Source: Profundibacterium mesophilum KAUST100406-0324
GTDB taxonomy: Bacteria > Pseudomonadota > Alphaproteobacteria > Rhodobacterales > Rhodobacteraceae
Assembly (NCBI RefSeq): GCF_009835145.1
Contig: NZ_APKE01000036.1
Span: forward strand, 62,001 to 126,000
Reading direction: 5' to 3'
DNA: 64,000 nt
The notes beneath the pieces were generated by a model. That model was given only the letters and a program-made list of their open reading frames with translations, did not search any database and was not told the origin of the DNA. Shown in pieces: positions 43,500 through 52,406 of the stretch; within the stretch, counting starts at the first letter, position 1; each line of letters starts with the position of its first letter. Position numbers and translations under genes: made by a program.

Positions 43500-43522
43500 G
43501 GCCCCGCCTGCCGGGCGGGGCC
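43500..43522. terminator. Bidirectional hairpin between CoA-transferase and matB
   Basis: A 9-bp GC-only inverted repeat (arms 43500-43508 and 43514-43522, 5-base loop) in the 33-base convergent gap; it can serve both operons. Confidence 0.65.
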
Positions 43523-43528
43523 CCCTCT

Positions 43529-45040
43529 TCAGGAGGTGAAGAGATCCTTAAAGCGGGCGCGCAGCTCGTTCTTTTGCACCTTGCCCATCGTGTTGCGTGG
43601 CAACTCCTCGACGGTCAGCAGCTTCTTGGGCTGCTTGTAGCGCGCGAGTTCCTCACCCATTCGGGCTTCGATCGCCGCGATGTCCGGCCCCGAACCGCTG
43701 GGCACGAGGACGCCGACGACCGCTTCGCCGAAATCGGGATGCGGCACGCCGATCACGGCCGATTCAAGGACGCCATCCTGCTCGTCCAGCAGCAGCTCGA
43801 CCTCCTTGGGATAGACGTTGAAGCCGCCGGAGATGATCAGGTCCTTGCCCCGTCCGACAATCGAGACGTAGCCATCCTCGTCGATGCGGCCCAGGTCCCC
43901 GGTGATGAAGAAGCCGTTCTCGCGCAGCTCCTCGGCCGTCTTCTCGGGCATTTGCCAATATCCCTCGAAGACATTCGGCCCGCGCACCTCGATCACCCCG
44001 ATCTCGCCTTGCGGCAGCGGCGCCCCGGTCTGCGGATCGCAGACCTGCAACTCGACCCCCGGCAACGGGAAGCCGACGGTTCCCGCGCGCCGGTCCCCTT
44101 CATAGGGGTTGGAGGTGTTCATGTTGGTCTCGGTCATGCCGTAGCGCTCGAGGATGCGGTGGCCGCTGCGCTGTTCGAACTGGACATGCGTCTCGGCCAG
44201 CAGGGGCGCGCTGCCGGAGACGAAGAGCCTCATGCCGCGCACGAGATCGCGGTCGAAGCGCGCATCCGAAAGCAGCCGCGTGTAGAAGGTCGGCACCCCC
44301 ATCATCGCCGTGGCCCGCGGCAGGGCCTCGATCGCCGCGTCGAGGTCGAACTTGGGATGGAAGATCATCGCGCCGCCGCATAGCAGCATGATGTTCGTCG
44401 CGACGAAGAGCCCGTGCGTGTGGAAGATCGGCAGCATGTGCAGCAGCACGTCATCTTCGGTGAAACCCCAATGCGTGGTCAGCACCTCCGCATTCGACAA
44501 GAGGTTGCCCTGCGTGAGCATCGCGCCCTTCGAGCGTCCGGTCGTCCCCGAGGTATAGAGAAAGGCGGCAAGATCGCCGATATCGCGCGCGGCGGTCTCG
44601 AACGTCTCCGGCTTGCCTCCGGCGGCCTCGGCGAAGCTGCCGCCGCCCGCCGCGTCCAGGGTCATCAGCCGGGCGGCGAACTCCTCGGCGACGGGGCCGA
44701 GCGCATCGGCGCGGCGCGGGTCGCACAAGAGCAGCCGGGCGCCCGAATTGCCGACGAAGTAAGAAATCTCGCTGGCGGTATAGGCGGTGTTGAGCGGAAG
44801 GAACACGATGCCGGCCTGCACGCAGGCGGCATAGACGGCGAGCGCCTGGGGGGATTTCTCGATCTGAACCGCCAGGCGGTCGCCCGGAACGAGCCCCGCA
44901 TCGGTGATGGCATGGGCGAAACGGGCAGCCATGCGCAGGAAGTCGCCATGCGTGACGCTCGCACCATCGGCCAGCTTGAGGAAGGGCGTGTCACGGTCCA
45001 GATGCGGTCCGAAAAGCGTGTCGAAAAGCGGATTAGCCAT
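43529..45040 (-). CDS. matB: Malonyl-CoA synthetase MatB
   Basis: A 503-residue acyl-AMP-forming ligase that activates malonate to malonyl-CoA using ATP. The AMP-binding motif is YTSGTTGRSKGAML, and the GYWQMPEKTAEELRENGFFI then TGDLGRID segment and VGRGKDLIISGGFNVYPKEV are typical MatB features. C-terminal catalytic lysine: TMGKVQKNELRAR. It overlaps the end of matA by eight bases. Assignment is strengthened by the adjacent malonyl-CoA decarboxylase and TRAP genes. Confidence 0.92.
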   Translation of the reverse strand: MANPLFDTLFGPHLDRDTPFLKLADGASVTHGDFLRMAARFAHAITDAGLVPGDRLAVQIEKSPQALAVYAACVQAGIVFLPLNTAYTASEISYFVGNSGARLLLCDPRRADALGPVAEEFAARLMTLDAAGGGSFAEAAGGKPETFETAARDIGDLAAFLYTSGTTGRSKGAMLTQGNLLSNAEVLTTHWGFTEDDVLLHMLPIFHTHGLFVATNIMLLCGGAMIFHPKFDLDAAIEALPRATAMMGVPTFYTRLLSDARFDRDLVRGMRLFVSGSAPLLAETHVQFEQRSGHRILERYGMTETNMNTSNPYEGDRRAGTVGFPLPGVELQVCDPQTGAPLPQGEIGVIEVRGPNVFEGYWQMPEKTAEELRENGFFITGDLGRIDEDGYVSIVGRGKDLIISGGFNVYPKEVELLLDEQDGVLESAVIGVPHPDFGEAVVGVLVPSGSGPDIAAIEARMGEELARYKQPKKLLTVEELPRNTMGKVQKNELRARFKDLFTS

Positions 45041-46295
45041 TCAATTTGGTCCTTTTGGCGGCATCGGGCTTTGCCTGTCTGGCAAGAGCCTGGATCTGGC
45101 GCGAGGCCGCGATCTCTCCGGTGGCCGCGAATCGTTCATGGTTTTGCGAAATGCGGTTCAGGTCATAAAGGTAGTTCACCATCGCTCCGCCGGACTGCGC
45201 CATGCCGTTCGCCGAGATATCCGCGCCCGCGTGCACGGCATGGATCATCGCGCCATTGCCCAGGTGGAACCGCGCGACGGGATCGAATGGCAGGCCGCGC
45301 TGTCCCTTTGCCTCGCTCAGGTAATGCGCGGCGAGCATCTTGAGGGCCTCGGGCTCGTCCGGAAGGGCGATGCCCTCGGCCTTGGCCCAGGCCGCCAGCC
45401 GCGGGATCGGCGACAGGGTGACGAAGTTGCGAAGCTGCGGCAAGGCGCGCGAAAGATCGGCGGCCACCTGCTTGATCAGCGAATTGCCGAAGGAAATCCC
45501 CGCAAGACCCGCCTGGCAGTTCGAGATCGAATAGAATACGGCCGTGTCGGCGACCCCCGCGTCGAGCGCGTCGCGGTCCTCTGCCAGAAGGTGCTGGATC
45601 GAGCCCGGAATGCCCCGTGTCAGCGCCACCTCCACGAAAATCAGCGGCTCGTCCGGCATGGCGGGATGGAAGAAGGCGAAGCAGCGCCGGTCGCCGGGCT
45701 GCAGCCGCCGGCGCAAATCGCCCCAGCTGTCGATCGTGTGCACCGCCTCGTAGGCGATGATCTTCTCGAGGATATGGGCGGGGCTCTCCCAGCTGATCGG
45801 GCGGAGCACCAGAAAGCCGCGATTGAACCACGAGGCGAAGAGATGCCGGAAGTCGGGATCAATGACCTTCAACTCGGGATGCGTGCCCGCCAGGCGCAGG
45901 AGATGCTCGCGCATCATCACCAGTTGCCGCGTGGCACCCGGAACCTGGTTGAGCCGCCGGGCGATCTCCTGCCGCTGCGGCTCGGCGGCCTGCATGAAGT
46001 CACGGTAGTTGCGCATGTCCGGCGCCGCCTCGTAGGTGTCGAGGGCATTGCGCACCGCGGTCACGTCGATCCCGCGCGACAGGGCGAGATGCGAGAAGAA
46101 AGCCGTCTTCTCCTCGTCCCCCGCCTCCGAGAAGCGGTCGAGGATGCGGCGTGCCAGCTCGGCGCCCCGCATCTCGCCGCGCGAGCCCATCAGCTCGTCG
46201 AGCATCTCGGGGATGGGCCGCGTGTCGCGCCGGTCACCCGCCCCGCGGTAGCGCCGCTCGAACACGGTTTGCAGAAGATCGGCCAGAAGCGTCAA
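45033..46295 (-). CDS. matA: Malonyl-CoA decarboxylase MatA
   Basis: A 420-residue malonyl-CoA decarboxylase that makes acetyl-CoA and CO2. Family motifs: VPGATRQLVMMREHLLRLAG, VLRPISWESPAHILEKIIAY and YEAVHTIDSW, FYSISNCQAGLAGISFGNSL, then IKQVAADLSRALPQLRNFVT. The start is TTG at 46295, overlapping the matM stop (TTGA); a longer frame is a shadow of matM. With MatB it turns malonate into acetyl-CoA. Confidence 0.9.
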   Translation of the reverse strand: MTLLADLLQTVFERRYRGAGDRRDTRPIPEMLDELMGSRGEMRGAELARRILDRFSEAGDEEKTAFFSHLALSRGIDVTAVRNALDTYEAAPDMRNYRDFMQAAEPQRQEIARRLNQVPGATRQLVMMREHLLRLAGTHPELKVIDPDFRHLFASWFNRGFLVLRPISWESPAHILEKIIAYEAVHTIDSWGDLRRRLQPGDRRCFAFFHPAMPDEPLIFVEVALTRGIPGSIQHLLAEDRDALDAGVADTAVFYSISNCQAGLAGISFGNSLIKQVAADLSRALPQLRNFVTLSPIPRLAAWAKAEGIALPDEPEALKMLAAHYLSEAKGQRGLPFDPVARFHLGNGAMIHAVHAGADISANGMAQSGGAMVNYLYDLNRISQNHERFAATGEIAASRQIQALARQAKPDAAKRTKLNG

Positions 46296-47608
46296 AACCG
46301 ATCCCCCATCACGGCGTCGGGCAGCCAGGTCGCAAGGCCCGGAACAAGCGACAGGATGACAATCGCGAGGACCATGCAGCCGACATAGGGCAGCGAGCCG
46401 GTCAGGATGGTGCGCAGCTTGATGTCGGGCGCGATGCCGTTGATCACGTAGAGATTGAGCCCCACGGGCGGCGAGATCAGCCCGATCTCCATGTTGATCG
46501 TGAGGATCACCGCGAACCAGATCGGGTCGAACCCGGCGGTGGTGATGATCGGCAGCAGGATCGGCGCGGCCATCAGGATGACGGCGACGGGCGGCAGGAA
46601 GAACCCGGCGATGAGCAGGAAGACGTTGATCATCCCCATCAGGACCCAGCGGTTCACCTCCAGCGTGCCGATCCATTCGGCGATCGACTGGGTGATGAAA
46701 AGCGAGCTGAGCATGTAGGAGAAGACCCCGGCCGCCGCGATGATCCACAAGATCATGACGCTCTCGCGGGTGCTGTCACGCAGCACGGCCCAGATCGCGA
46801 CCGGCGACCAGAGCCGGTATATGATCACCGCGATCAGCAAGGTCAGAAGGGCCCCCACGGCAGCCGTCTCCGACGGCGTCGCGATGCCGCCATACATCGC
46901 GTAGAGCACGCCCACGATGATCGCCAGGAACGGCAGCACGCGCGGCAGGATCTCGAATTTTTGGCGCCAGCTGTAATTGGTGAAGGCGAGGACCTGCGCG
47001 TTGCCCGAGCGCCAGGTCGCGAAGATCGACCAGGCCATGAAGAGCCCGACCAGCAAGATCCCCGGCAGGACCCCGGCAAGGAAAAGACGCCCGATCGAGG
47101 TTTCGGTCGCGATGCCGTAGACGATCATCGTCACCGAAGGGGGGATCAGGATGCCGAGCGATCCGCCGGCGGCAATGGAGCCCGCTGCAACGCCGTCGGG
47201 ATAGCCGCGCTTGCGCATCTCGGGGATGCCCATCTTGCCGATCGCGGCGCAGGTCGCCGGCGAGGATCCGGACATCGCGGCAAAGAGTGCGCAGGCCCCG
47301 AGGTTGGAAATCACCAGCCCGCCGGGAACCCGTGTCAGCCAGCGCTCGAGTGCCTCGTAGAGGTCGGAGCCGGCCCGCGTCGAGGCGATGGCCGCCCCCA
47401 TGATAATGAACATCGGGATCGACAGGAGCGCGAAGTCGTTGAGCGAGCCGAAGAGGATCTCCGGCATCAGTTGCAGGCTGCGCGCCCCGTCGAAGATCAG
47501 CAGGAAGCCGGCCGCGACGAAAAGCAGGGCGAGTGCGACCGACAGTCCAGAGAAGAGAACGACGATGGTGCTGATGGCGACGAGGCCGCCGAGAAGGAGA
47601 GGATCCAT
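46292..47608 (-). CDS. matM: Malonate TRAP transporter large permease MatM
   Basis: A 438-residue DctM-family permease, about twelve helices, with ALLSIPMFIIMGAAIASTRA, MSGSSPATCAAIGKMGIPEM and ILIPPSVTMIVYGIATETSI. In Sinorhizobium meliloti the order matPQMAB is a malonate uptake/utilisation operon and this gene order is identical. ATG at 47608 one base from the matQ stop. Confidence 0.92.
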   Translation of the reverse strand: MDPLLLGGLVAISTIVVLFSGLSVALALLFVAAGFLLIFDGARSLQLMPEILFGSLNDFALLSIPMFIIMGAAIASTRAGSDLYEALERWLTRVPGGLVISNLGACALFAAMSGSSPATCAAIGKMGIPEMRKRGYPDGVAAGSIAAGGSLGILIPPSVTMIVYGIATETSIGRLFLAGVLPGILLVGLFMAWSIFATWRSGNAQVLAFTNYSWRQKFEILPRVLPFLAIIVGVLYAMYGGIATPSETAAVGALLTLLIAVIIYRLWSPVAIWAVLRDSTRESVMILWIIAAAGVFSYMLSSLFITQSIAEWIGTLEVNRWVLMGMINVFLLIAGFFLPPVAVILMAAPILLPIITTAGFDPIWFAVILTINMEIGLISPPVGLNLYVINGIAPDIKLRTILTGSLPYVGCMVLAIVILSLVPGLATWLPDAVMGDRF

Positions 47609-47609
47609 G

Positions 47610-48209
47610 TCAGAGGCCTTCTGCGTCGCGGGCGCCTTCGGCACCGGCATGAACGGTCAGGGGGTCCTCGTCGATGCCGAAAGGCGGCTCGACATTGGTG
47701 AGGACCGCGACGAGATCGGCGATCAGTTGCAAGGTCAGCAGGCCAAAGCCCACGGGCATCGCCAGATAGGGGATCCAGAGGCGAACCCCCCAGACCGTGT
47801 CCGATTTCCAGTTCCGCTCATAGGCGAAGAGCCACAGCTCGACGGCATAGAAAAGCACGACCCCCATGATCGCGATCGCGGCCAGGAGCACCGCGATGCC
47901 AAGCACCTTGCGCGCCCGTCCCTTCACCGCCAGCGGCACGAGGTCGACATTCACGTGACCGCGCAGACGCTGGACGTAAGGCAGGCCGATCAGGGTCGAG
48001 GCAATGACGAGATAGATGACCGCCTCGGTCTGCCACACGGTCGAGCCGTTCAGCACGAAGCGTATGAAGATCATCTGGCAGGTGATGGCGACCGCGGCGA
48101 CCACCAAGGCGGCGGAGGTCCAGCCGCACAGTGTCGAGAGGGCCGCGACCGCCTTGAGAAAGGGATTGTTGCCCACCCGGGCCACGGAACCCGCGCTATG
48201 TCCCGACAT
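47610..48209 (-). CDS. matQ: Malonate TRAP transporter small subunit MatQ
   Basis: A 199-residue four-helix DctQ-family subunit. Characteristic: WQTEAVIYLVIASTLIGLPY then VQRLRGHVNVDLVP. The start at 48209 gives a short N-terminal tail; an in-frame upstream extension has no family similarity. A hairpin sits between it and matP. Confidence 0.88.
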   Translation of the reverse strand: MSGHSAGSVARVGNNPFLKAVAALSTLCGWTSAALVVAAVAITCQMIFIRFVLNGSTVWQTEAVIYLVIASTLIGLPYVQRLRGHVNVDLVPLAVKGRARKVLGIAVLLAAIAIMGVVLFYAVELWLFAYERNWKSDTVWGVRLWIPYLAMPVGFGLLTLQLIADLVAVLTNVEPPFGIDEDPLTVHAGAEGARDAEGL

Positions 48210-48259
48210 GACATCTCCTGTAGATTCTGGAAAACTGGATACGAGCTGACTGCCGGCTT

Positions 48260-48291
48260 GCGGGGCGGGCGGCGCCATGCCCCCGCCCCGC
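48260..48291 (-). terminator. Hairpin between matP and matQ
   Basis: A perfect 10-bp GC-only inverted repeat (arms 48260-48269 and 48282-48291), in the gap after the matP stop on the minus strand. It mirrors the hairpin in the other TRAP operon at 39521-39547. Confidence 0.6.
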
Positions 48292-48298
48292 GCGGCGA

Positions 48299-49282
48299 TC
48301 ACTCGACGGCGAGCGCCTTGTCGAGAAGCTCCTGCCCGTTGGGCGTCTCCTCGACGAACGCCTTGTAGGACGTCTCCTTGGCGACTTCGCGCCAGGCGTC
48401 GAAGTCTTCCTGCGTCATCCTGGCGATCTCGACACCGGCCTGCTCGAAGGGCGCGATCGATGCCTCATCCTCTTTCTTGGCCTCTTCGAGATAAAAGGCC
48501 TCGGCCTTTTCGGAGGCGGCGAGCAGGGCGTTCTGCTGCTCCTCGTTGAGGTTCTCGAAGGTGGTCTTGTTGATCAGCATGGGCTGATACATGAACCACA
48601 GGGCCACGTCGCCGGCAGGCGTGTAGCAGGCGGCCTGCTCGTAGATGCGGTAGCTGACGAAGGAGGAGGAGGACGTGTTCGCCGCGTCCAGGACGCCGGT
48701 CTGCATGGCGTTGTAGATCTCGGAGCTTGCCATCGAGGCGATCGAGGCACCGGCACCGGCCAGCATCTGCTCGAAGCTCTTGCCGGCCGCACGCGTCTGC
48801 AGGCCCTCGACATCCTCGGGCTTGGTGACGCATTTCTCCTTGCCGACAAAACCGCCCGCCAGGTATCCGTCGACGAGGATCATCACGTCGTCCTCGGCCG
48901 CGATCTCCTTGATCTCGTCCATGAAGGGGCTGTCATTGAGGCGTGCGGCATGGTCGTGGTTCTTCACCAAACCCGGCATCAACGTCAGGTTGTAGGCAGG
49001 CTGCTGGCCCCCGGCATAGCTGAGCGGCAGGATCGTCATGTCGAGCTGCCCCCGCGTCAGGGGCGTGTATTGCTCGCGCGCCTTGAACAGGGAACTCGAG
49101 CCGAAGATCTTGATCTCCAGATCGACATCGGCGGCCGCGACCTCCTCCGCGACGATCTCGGCGACCTTGTGGCGAATATCATTGTTGGACCATTGGTGCG
49201 ACAGGCGCAGCTCGGTGGCATCGGCAAGGCCGGCCGTCAGAGCGAGCGCCGCGACGGCGGTCCCCAGAAATCTCTTGGTCAT
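48299..49282 (-). CDS. matP: Malonate TRAP binding protein MatP
   Basis: A 327-residue periplasmic DctP-family protein. Signal peptide: LGTAVAALALTAGLADA. Family segments: IKIFGSSSLFKAREQYTPLT, GLQTRAAGKSFEQMLAGAGA and MASSEIYNAMQTGVLDAANT. Predicted ligand malonate, by gene context. First gene of the leftward operon, divergent from its GntR regulator. Confidence 0.9.
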   Translation of the reverse strand: MTKRFLGTAVAALALTAGLADATELRLSHQWSNNDIRHKVAEIVAEEVAAADVDLEIKIFGSSSLFKAREQYTPLTRGQLDMTILPLSYAGGQQPAYNLTLMPGLVKNHDHAARLNDSPFMDEIKEIAAEDDVMILVDGYLAGGFVGKEKCVTKPEDVEGLQTRAAGKSFEQMLAGAGASIASMASSEIYNAMQTGVLDAANTSSSSFVSYRIYEQAACYTPAGDVALWFMYQPMLINKTTFENLNEEQQNALLAASEKAEAFYLEEAKKEDEASIAPFEQAGVEIARMTQEDFDAWREVAKETSYKAFVEETPNGQELLDKALAVE

Positions 49283-49369
49283 GCAGTTTCCTCCCGTTTG
49301 CGACCCGGCCGGTCTTCGCCGCCGGATCGAACGTCAGCCTTGCCGCGACGTGAAGGTGTGTCAAGGCGT

Positions 49370-49379
49370 TTGTATACAA
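49370..49379. promoter_or_regulatory. FadR/FCD-type operator TTGTATACAA upstream of matP
   Basis: A perfect 10-bp palindrome in the 141-base matP-matR gap. It fits the T-x-GT-N0-3-AC-x-A type used by FCD-subfamily GntR proteins, so it is the likely MatR site. A leftward TTGACA (49359-49364, minus strand) next to it could be the matP -35 element; its -10 is weak. Confidence 0.65.
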
Positions 49380-49423
49380 TCCTAGTGCGTTGACCCCGCC
49401 CCCCGCCGGGGTAATGTGGGAGC

Positions 49424-50086
49424 ATGGAAATGCGCCGTGCCGATACGATTGCCGAGGAACTGGAGGAGATGATCTTCACCGGCTCCTACGACAATGGCGA
49501 CCGTCTTGACGAGATCCGTCTCGCCGAGCGTTTCGGCGTCTCGCGCACCCCGGTCCGCGAAGCGCTGCAGAAACTCTCCGTCTCCGGTCTCGTGGAGCAG
49601 ATCCCCCATCGCGGCGTCTTCGTGCGCCAGCCCGGGCCGGTCGAACTGCTCGAGATGTTCGAAGTGATGGCCGAGCTGGAGGGCGCCTGCGGGCGCCTTG
49701 CCGCGAGCCGGATCGAGAGCGATGCGCTGGACCGCCTGGCGGTGGCCAACGAGACCTGCGCGACGGTGGCCAAGGTCGGCGATGCCGATGCCTATTACCG
49801 TGCGAACGAGGGCTTCCATCACCTGATCTACATGCAATCGGGGAACGGGTTCCTCGAGGCGGAGACGCGCCGGCTATGCCGCAGGTTGCAACCCTTCCGC
49901 CGCCTGCAGCTCAGGCTGCGCGGACGGATGGAACAGTCGCTGTCCGAGCATGACGGGATCCTCGAGGCGCTTCGGGACGGCGACAGCGAGCGCTCGGGAA
50001 GCCTGCTGCGCGAGCATGTCGCGGTGCAAGGCGAGAAGTTCCACCACCTGATGATTGGATTGCGGGCCGAGCACAAACTTGTCTGA
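49424..50086 (+). CDS. matR: GntR-family regulator of the malonate operon (MatR-like)
   Basis: A 220-residue FCD-subfamily GntR regulator: HTH (DRLDEIRLAERFGVSRTPVR, then EALQKLSVSGLVEQ) and an all-helical ligand domain (YYRANEGFHHLIYMQSGN, HDGILEALRDGD with conserved acidic/histidine residues). Divergent from matPQMAB, sharing the TTGTATACAA operator. Malonate or malonyl-CoA is the likely ligand; this is context-based. Confidence 0.85.
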   Translation: MEMRRADTIAEELEEMIFTGSYDNGDRLDEIRLAERFGVSRTPVREALQKLSVSGLVEQIPHRGVFVRQPGPVELLEMFEVMAELEGACGRLAASRIESDALDRLAVANETCATVAKVGDADAYYRANEGFHHLIYMQSGNGFLEAETRRLCRRLQPFRRLQLRLRGRMEQSLSEHDGILEALRDGDSERSGSLLREHVAVQGEKFHHLMIGLRAEHKLV

Positions 50087-50286
50087 GACAGGGTCGCCGG
50101 ACCCGTATCCCGAGCCTCGGCGGATCGCCCCCCGGCGCGGCAATCAAGATCGCGAAACCCCGTGCGGCGTGCCGGGCGGTCCCTGCTCCCGGCGGCCTCC
50201 AGCCTGCCGCATGACTGCGACGCCAACTGCCCGCGCCGGACAGGGATTAAGACCTAAGTCTGAACGGTTTTGGTCGGAATCTCGCA

Positions 50287-50304
50287 GTCTGGGTTTGACC
50301 AGAC
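50287..50304. promoter_or_regulatory. Inverted repeat GTCTGG-N6-CCAGAC over the pqqA -35
   Basis: Perfect 6-bp arms with a 6-base spacer, covering the -35 element of the pqqA promoter. It could be an operator for a repressor; no regulator is known for it. Confidence 0.45.
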
Positions 50305-50323
50305 ATGCTGTTTCCTTGATAAT
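50295..50323 (+). promoter_or_regulatory. pqqA promoter (sigma-70 type)
   Basis: TTGACC (50295-50300), a 17-base spacer and GATAAT (50318-50323) fit a sigma-70 promoter well. The start of transcription would be near 50330, followed by a GGAGGAG ribosome-binding site 8 bases before the pqqA ATG at 50365. The gap 50087-50294 shows nothing else I can name. Confidence 0.65.
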
Positions 50324-50364
50324 CCATGGCACAGGAAGCAACCCTGTTTAGGAGGAGACTCATC

Positions 50365-50463
50365 ATGGCTTGGACCAAACCCATCATCCGTGAAATCGAA
50401 TGCGGTATGGAAATCAACATGTACGGCCCCGATGCCGAAGATGACGGCGGCGTGCTGTTCTGA
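50365..50463 (+). CDS. pqqA: PQQ precursor peptide PqqA
   Basis: A 32-residue precursor peptide. PqqA supplies the glutamate and tyrosine that are crosslinked to give pyrroloquinoline quinone. Both are present with the required spacing: E16 and Y20 in the EINMY segment, preceded by the typical MAWTKPIIREIECGM-like leader. The peptide ends in an acidic, glycine-containing tail (DAEDDGGVLF). An excellent GGAGGAG ribosome-binding site precedes the ATG. It is too short for usual gene prediction but its position directly before pqqB leaves little doubt. Confidence 0.95.
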   Translation: MAWTKPIIREIECGMEINMYGPDAEDDGGVLF

Positions 50464-50479
50464 TTGATTGCGCGCGGAC

Positions 50480-51379
50480 ATGACCCATTTCCGCGCGCAT
50501 ATACTCGGGGCCGCCGCTGGTGGCGGCCTTCCGCAATGGAATTGCGGCTGCGAGAACTGCAATCTCGCACGGCGCGGCGCCATACCGCCGCAGACCCAGA
50601 GTTCCGTGGCCTTTACCGCCAATGGCACTGATTGGGCGATCCTCAACGCATCTCCCGATATCGGCGCGCAGCTTGCCGCCACACCGTCGCTGCATCCGAC
50701 CGGCCTTCGCGATCTGCCACTCGTTTCGGTTCTACTGACCAATGGCGACATCGATCATGTCGCGGGGCTGCTCACCTTGCGTGAGAAGCAGCCCTTCACG
50801 CTCCACGCGACCGCCGGCATTCACGAAGTGCTCGGCCGCAACCCGATCTTCTCGGCGCTCGATCCCGAGCATGTGACCCGTAGCACCGTCGCTCTCGACC
50901 GGCCAGCGCAGATTGCGCCCGGCCTGACCGCCACGCTCTTCGCCGTTCCCGGCAAGGTGCCGCTCTACTTGGAAGAGGGCGAGGTAAAGACGGACCTGCT
51001 CGGCGATCAGACCGTCGGAGTGCATCTCAGCGGCGGCGGATGCGAGGCCTTCTATATTCCCGGATGCGCCAGCTTTCCGGACGATCTGCGCGACCGGCTC
51101 GACGGGGCCGATCTCGTTTTCTTCGACGGGACACTCTGGCGAGATGACGAGATGGTGCGCGCGGGCCTCGGACAGAAGACCGGGAAGCGCATGGGACATA
51201 TGTCCATGAGCGGCCCGGACGGCTCGATCGCCGCCTTCGAGGGGCTCGATATCGGCAGGCGGGTCTTCGTGCACATGAACAACACCAACCCGGTCCTGCG
51301 CCCCGAATCGGATGAGCGCGCCGCGGCACAGGCCGCCGGATGGACGATCGGGCAGGACGGAATGGAGATCATCCCATGA
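50480..51379 (+). CDS. pqqB: PQQ biosynthesis protein PqqB
   Basis: PqqB (299 aa) is a metallo-beta-lactamase-fold enzyme acting in PQQ synthesis, most likely as an oxygenase/hydroxylase on the tyrosine of the precursor. Visible: GGGLPQWNCGCENC near the N-terminus (zinc-binding cysteines), LTNGDIDHVAGLLTLRE (the fold's metal-ligand loop, with D-H) and MGHMSMSGPDGSIAAFEGLD near the end. The ATG at 50480 starts at the family N-terminus (MTHFRAHILG); a TTG at 50468 is less likely. It overlaps pqqC (ATGA). Confidence 0.95.
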   Translation: MTHFRAHILGAAAGGGLPQWNCGCENCNLARRGAIPPQTQSSVAFTANGTDWAILNASPDIGAQLAATPSLHPTGLRDLPLVSVLLTNGDIDHVAGLLTLREKQPFTLHATAGIHEVLGRNPIFSALDPEHVTRSTVALDRPAQIAPGLTATLFAVPGKVPLYLEEGEVKTDLLGDQTVGVHLSGGGCEAFYIPGCASFPDDLRDRLDGADLVFFDGTLWRDDEMVRAGLGQKTGKRMGHMSMSGPDGSIAAFEGLDIGRRVFVHMNNTNPVLRPESDERAAAQAAGWTIGQDGMEIIP

Positions 51380-52131
51380 GCGACGCGCAAAGCCGCGAGC
51401 TGTTCGAGGAACGCCTGCGCGAGATCGGAGCACAGCGCTACCACGACAAGCATCTCTTTCACGACATGCTCCATGGCGGGGCCTGCACACCTGACCAGGT
51501 TCGAGCCTGGGTCATCAACCGCTACTATTACCAAAGCCACATACCCCTCAAGGATGCGGCGTTCATGAGCCGGGTGGAGGACCCCGCATTGCGCCGGGCG
51601 TGGCGCTCGCGGATCGAGGATCACGACGGCACCCAGGAGAACGAGGGCGGTATCCAGCGCTGGCTGCGCCTCGCCGATGCGGTCGGGCTCGACAGGGATT
51701 ACGTGGCGAGCGAGCGCGGCGTGCTGCCGGCCACGAAATTTGCGGTCGACGCCTATGTGCGTTTCGTCCGAGACAAGAGCCTTCTCGAAGCCGTGGCCGC
51801 CTCGCTGACCGAGCTCTTTGCGCCGAAGATTCATTCCGAGCGGATCGCCGGCCTGCTGCGCAACTACGACTTCGCCGATGACAGTGCCCTGTCCTATTTC
51901 CGCAATCGCCTCAAGGAGGCGCCGAAGGACGTGGCCTTCGGTCTCGACTGGGTTCTCGGACACGCCGATACCGCCGAAAAGCAGGATGCGGCCGCACAGG
52001 CCCTGATCTTCAAGACCGACGTTCTCTGGTCCCAGCTCGATGCGCTCCATTCGGCCTATGTCTCCCCCGGCCGCATTCCCCCCGGGGCCTGGCAGCCGGG
52101 CGACGCCGGATCCGCCGCGTCCGGGTCATGA
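51376..52131 (+). CDS. pqqC: PQQ synthase PqqC
   Basis: PqqC (251 aa) carries out the last, cofactor-free oxidation and ring closure to PQQ. Family segments: YHDKHLFHDMLHGGACTPDQ, RAWVINRYYYQSHIPLKDA and EDHDGTQENEGGIQRWLRLA. The length equals that of stand-alone PqqC, so it is not fused to PqqD. The C-terminal tail is Gly/Ala/Pro rich. ATGA overlap with pqqB and pqqD. Confidence 0.96.
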   Translation: MSDAQSRELFEERLREIGAQRYHDKHLFHDMLHGGACTPDQVRAWVINRYYYQSHIPLKDAAFMSRVEDPALRRAWRSRIEDHDGTQENEGGIQRWLRLADAVGLDRDYVASERGVLPATKFAVDAYVRFVRDKSLLEAVAASLTELFAPKIHSERIAGLLRNYDFADDSALSYFRNRLKEAPKDVAFGLDWVLGHADTAEKQDAAAQALIFKTDVLWSQLDALHSAYVSPGRIPPGAWQPGDAGSAASGS

Positions 52132-52406
52132 TCGCGCCGCAGGACATCCCGGTCGTGCCACGCGGCGTCAGGGTTCACTGGGACCGGGTCCGCGAGGGCT
52201 GGGTCCTGCTCGGTCCCGAACGGGCCATCACCCTCGATCCGGTCGCCCACGCGATCATGTCCGAGATCGACGGGCACCGCTCGCTTGGCGAAATAGTCGA
52301 GCTGCTGGCCGCGAAATACGAAGCGCCGCCGGAGCAGATCGCCACCGACAGCGCCGGCTTTCTCAATGCCCTTCTGAACCGCCGTTTCCTGGAGATCGCA
52401 TCATGA
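52128..52406 (+). CDS. pqqD: PQQ peptide chaperone PqqD
   Basis: PqqD (92 aa) binds the PqqA peptide and presents it to PqqE. The fold's winged-helix-like core is seen at VRVHWDRVREGWVLLGPERA and IVELLAAKYEAPPEQIATDS. It sits between pqqC and pqqE, overlapping both by ATGA, which indicates strict co-translation with its partner enzyme. Confidence 0.94.
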   Translation: MIAPQDIPVVPRGVRVHWDRVREGWVLLGPERAITLDPVAHAIMSEIDGHRSLGEIVELLAAKYEAPPEQIATDSAGFLNALLNRRFLEIAS

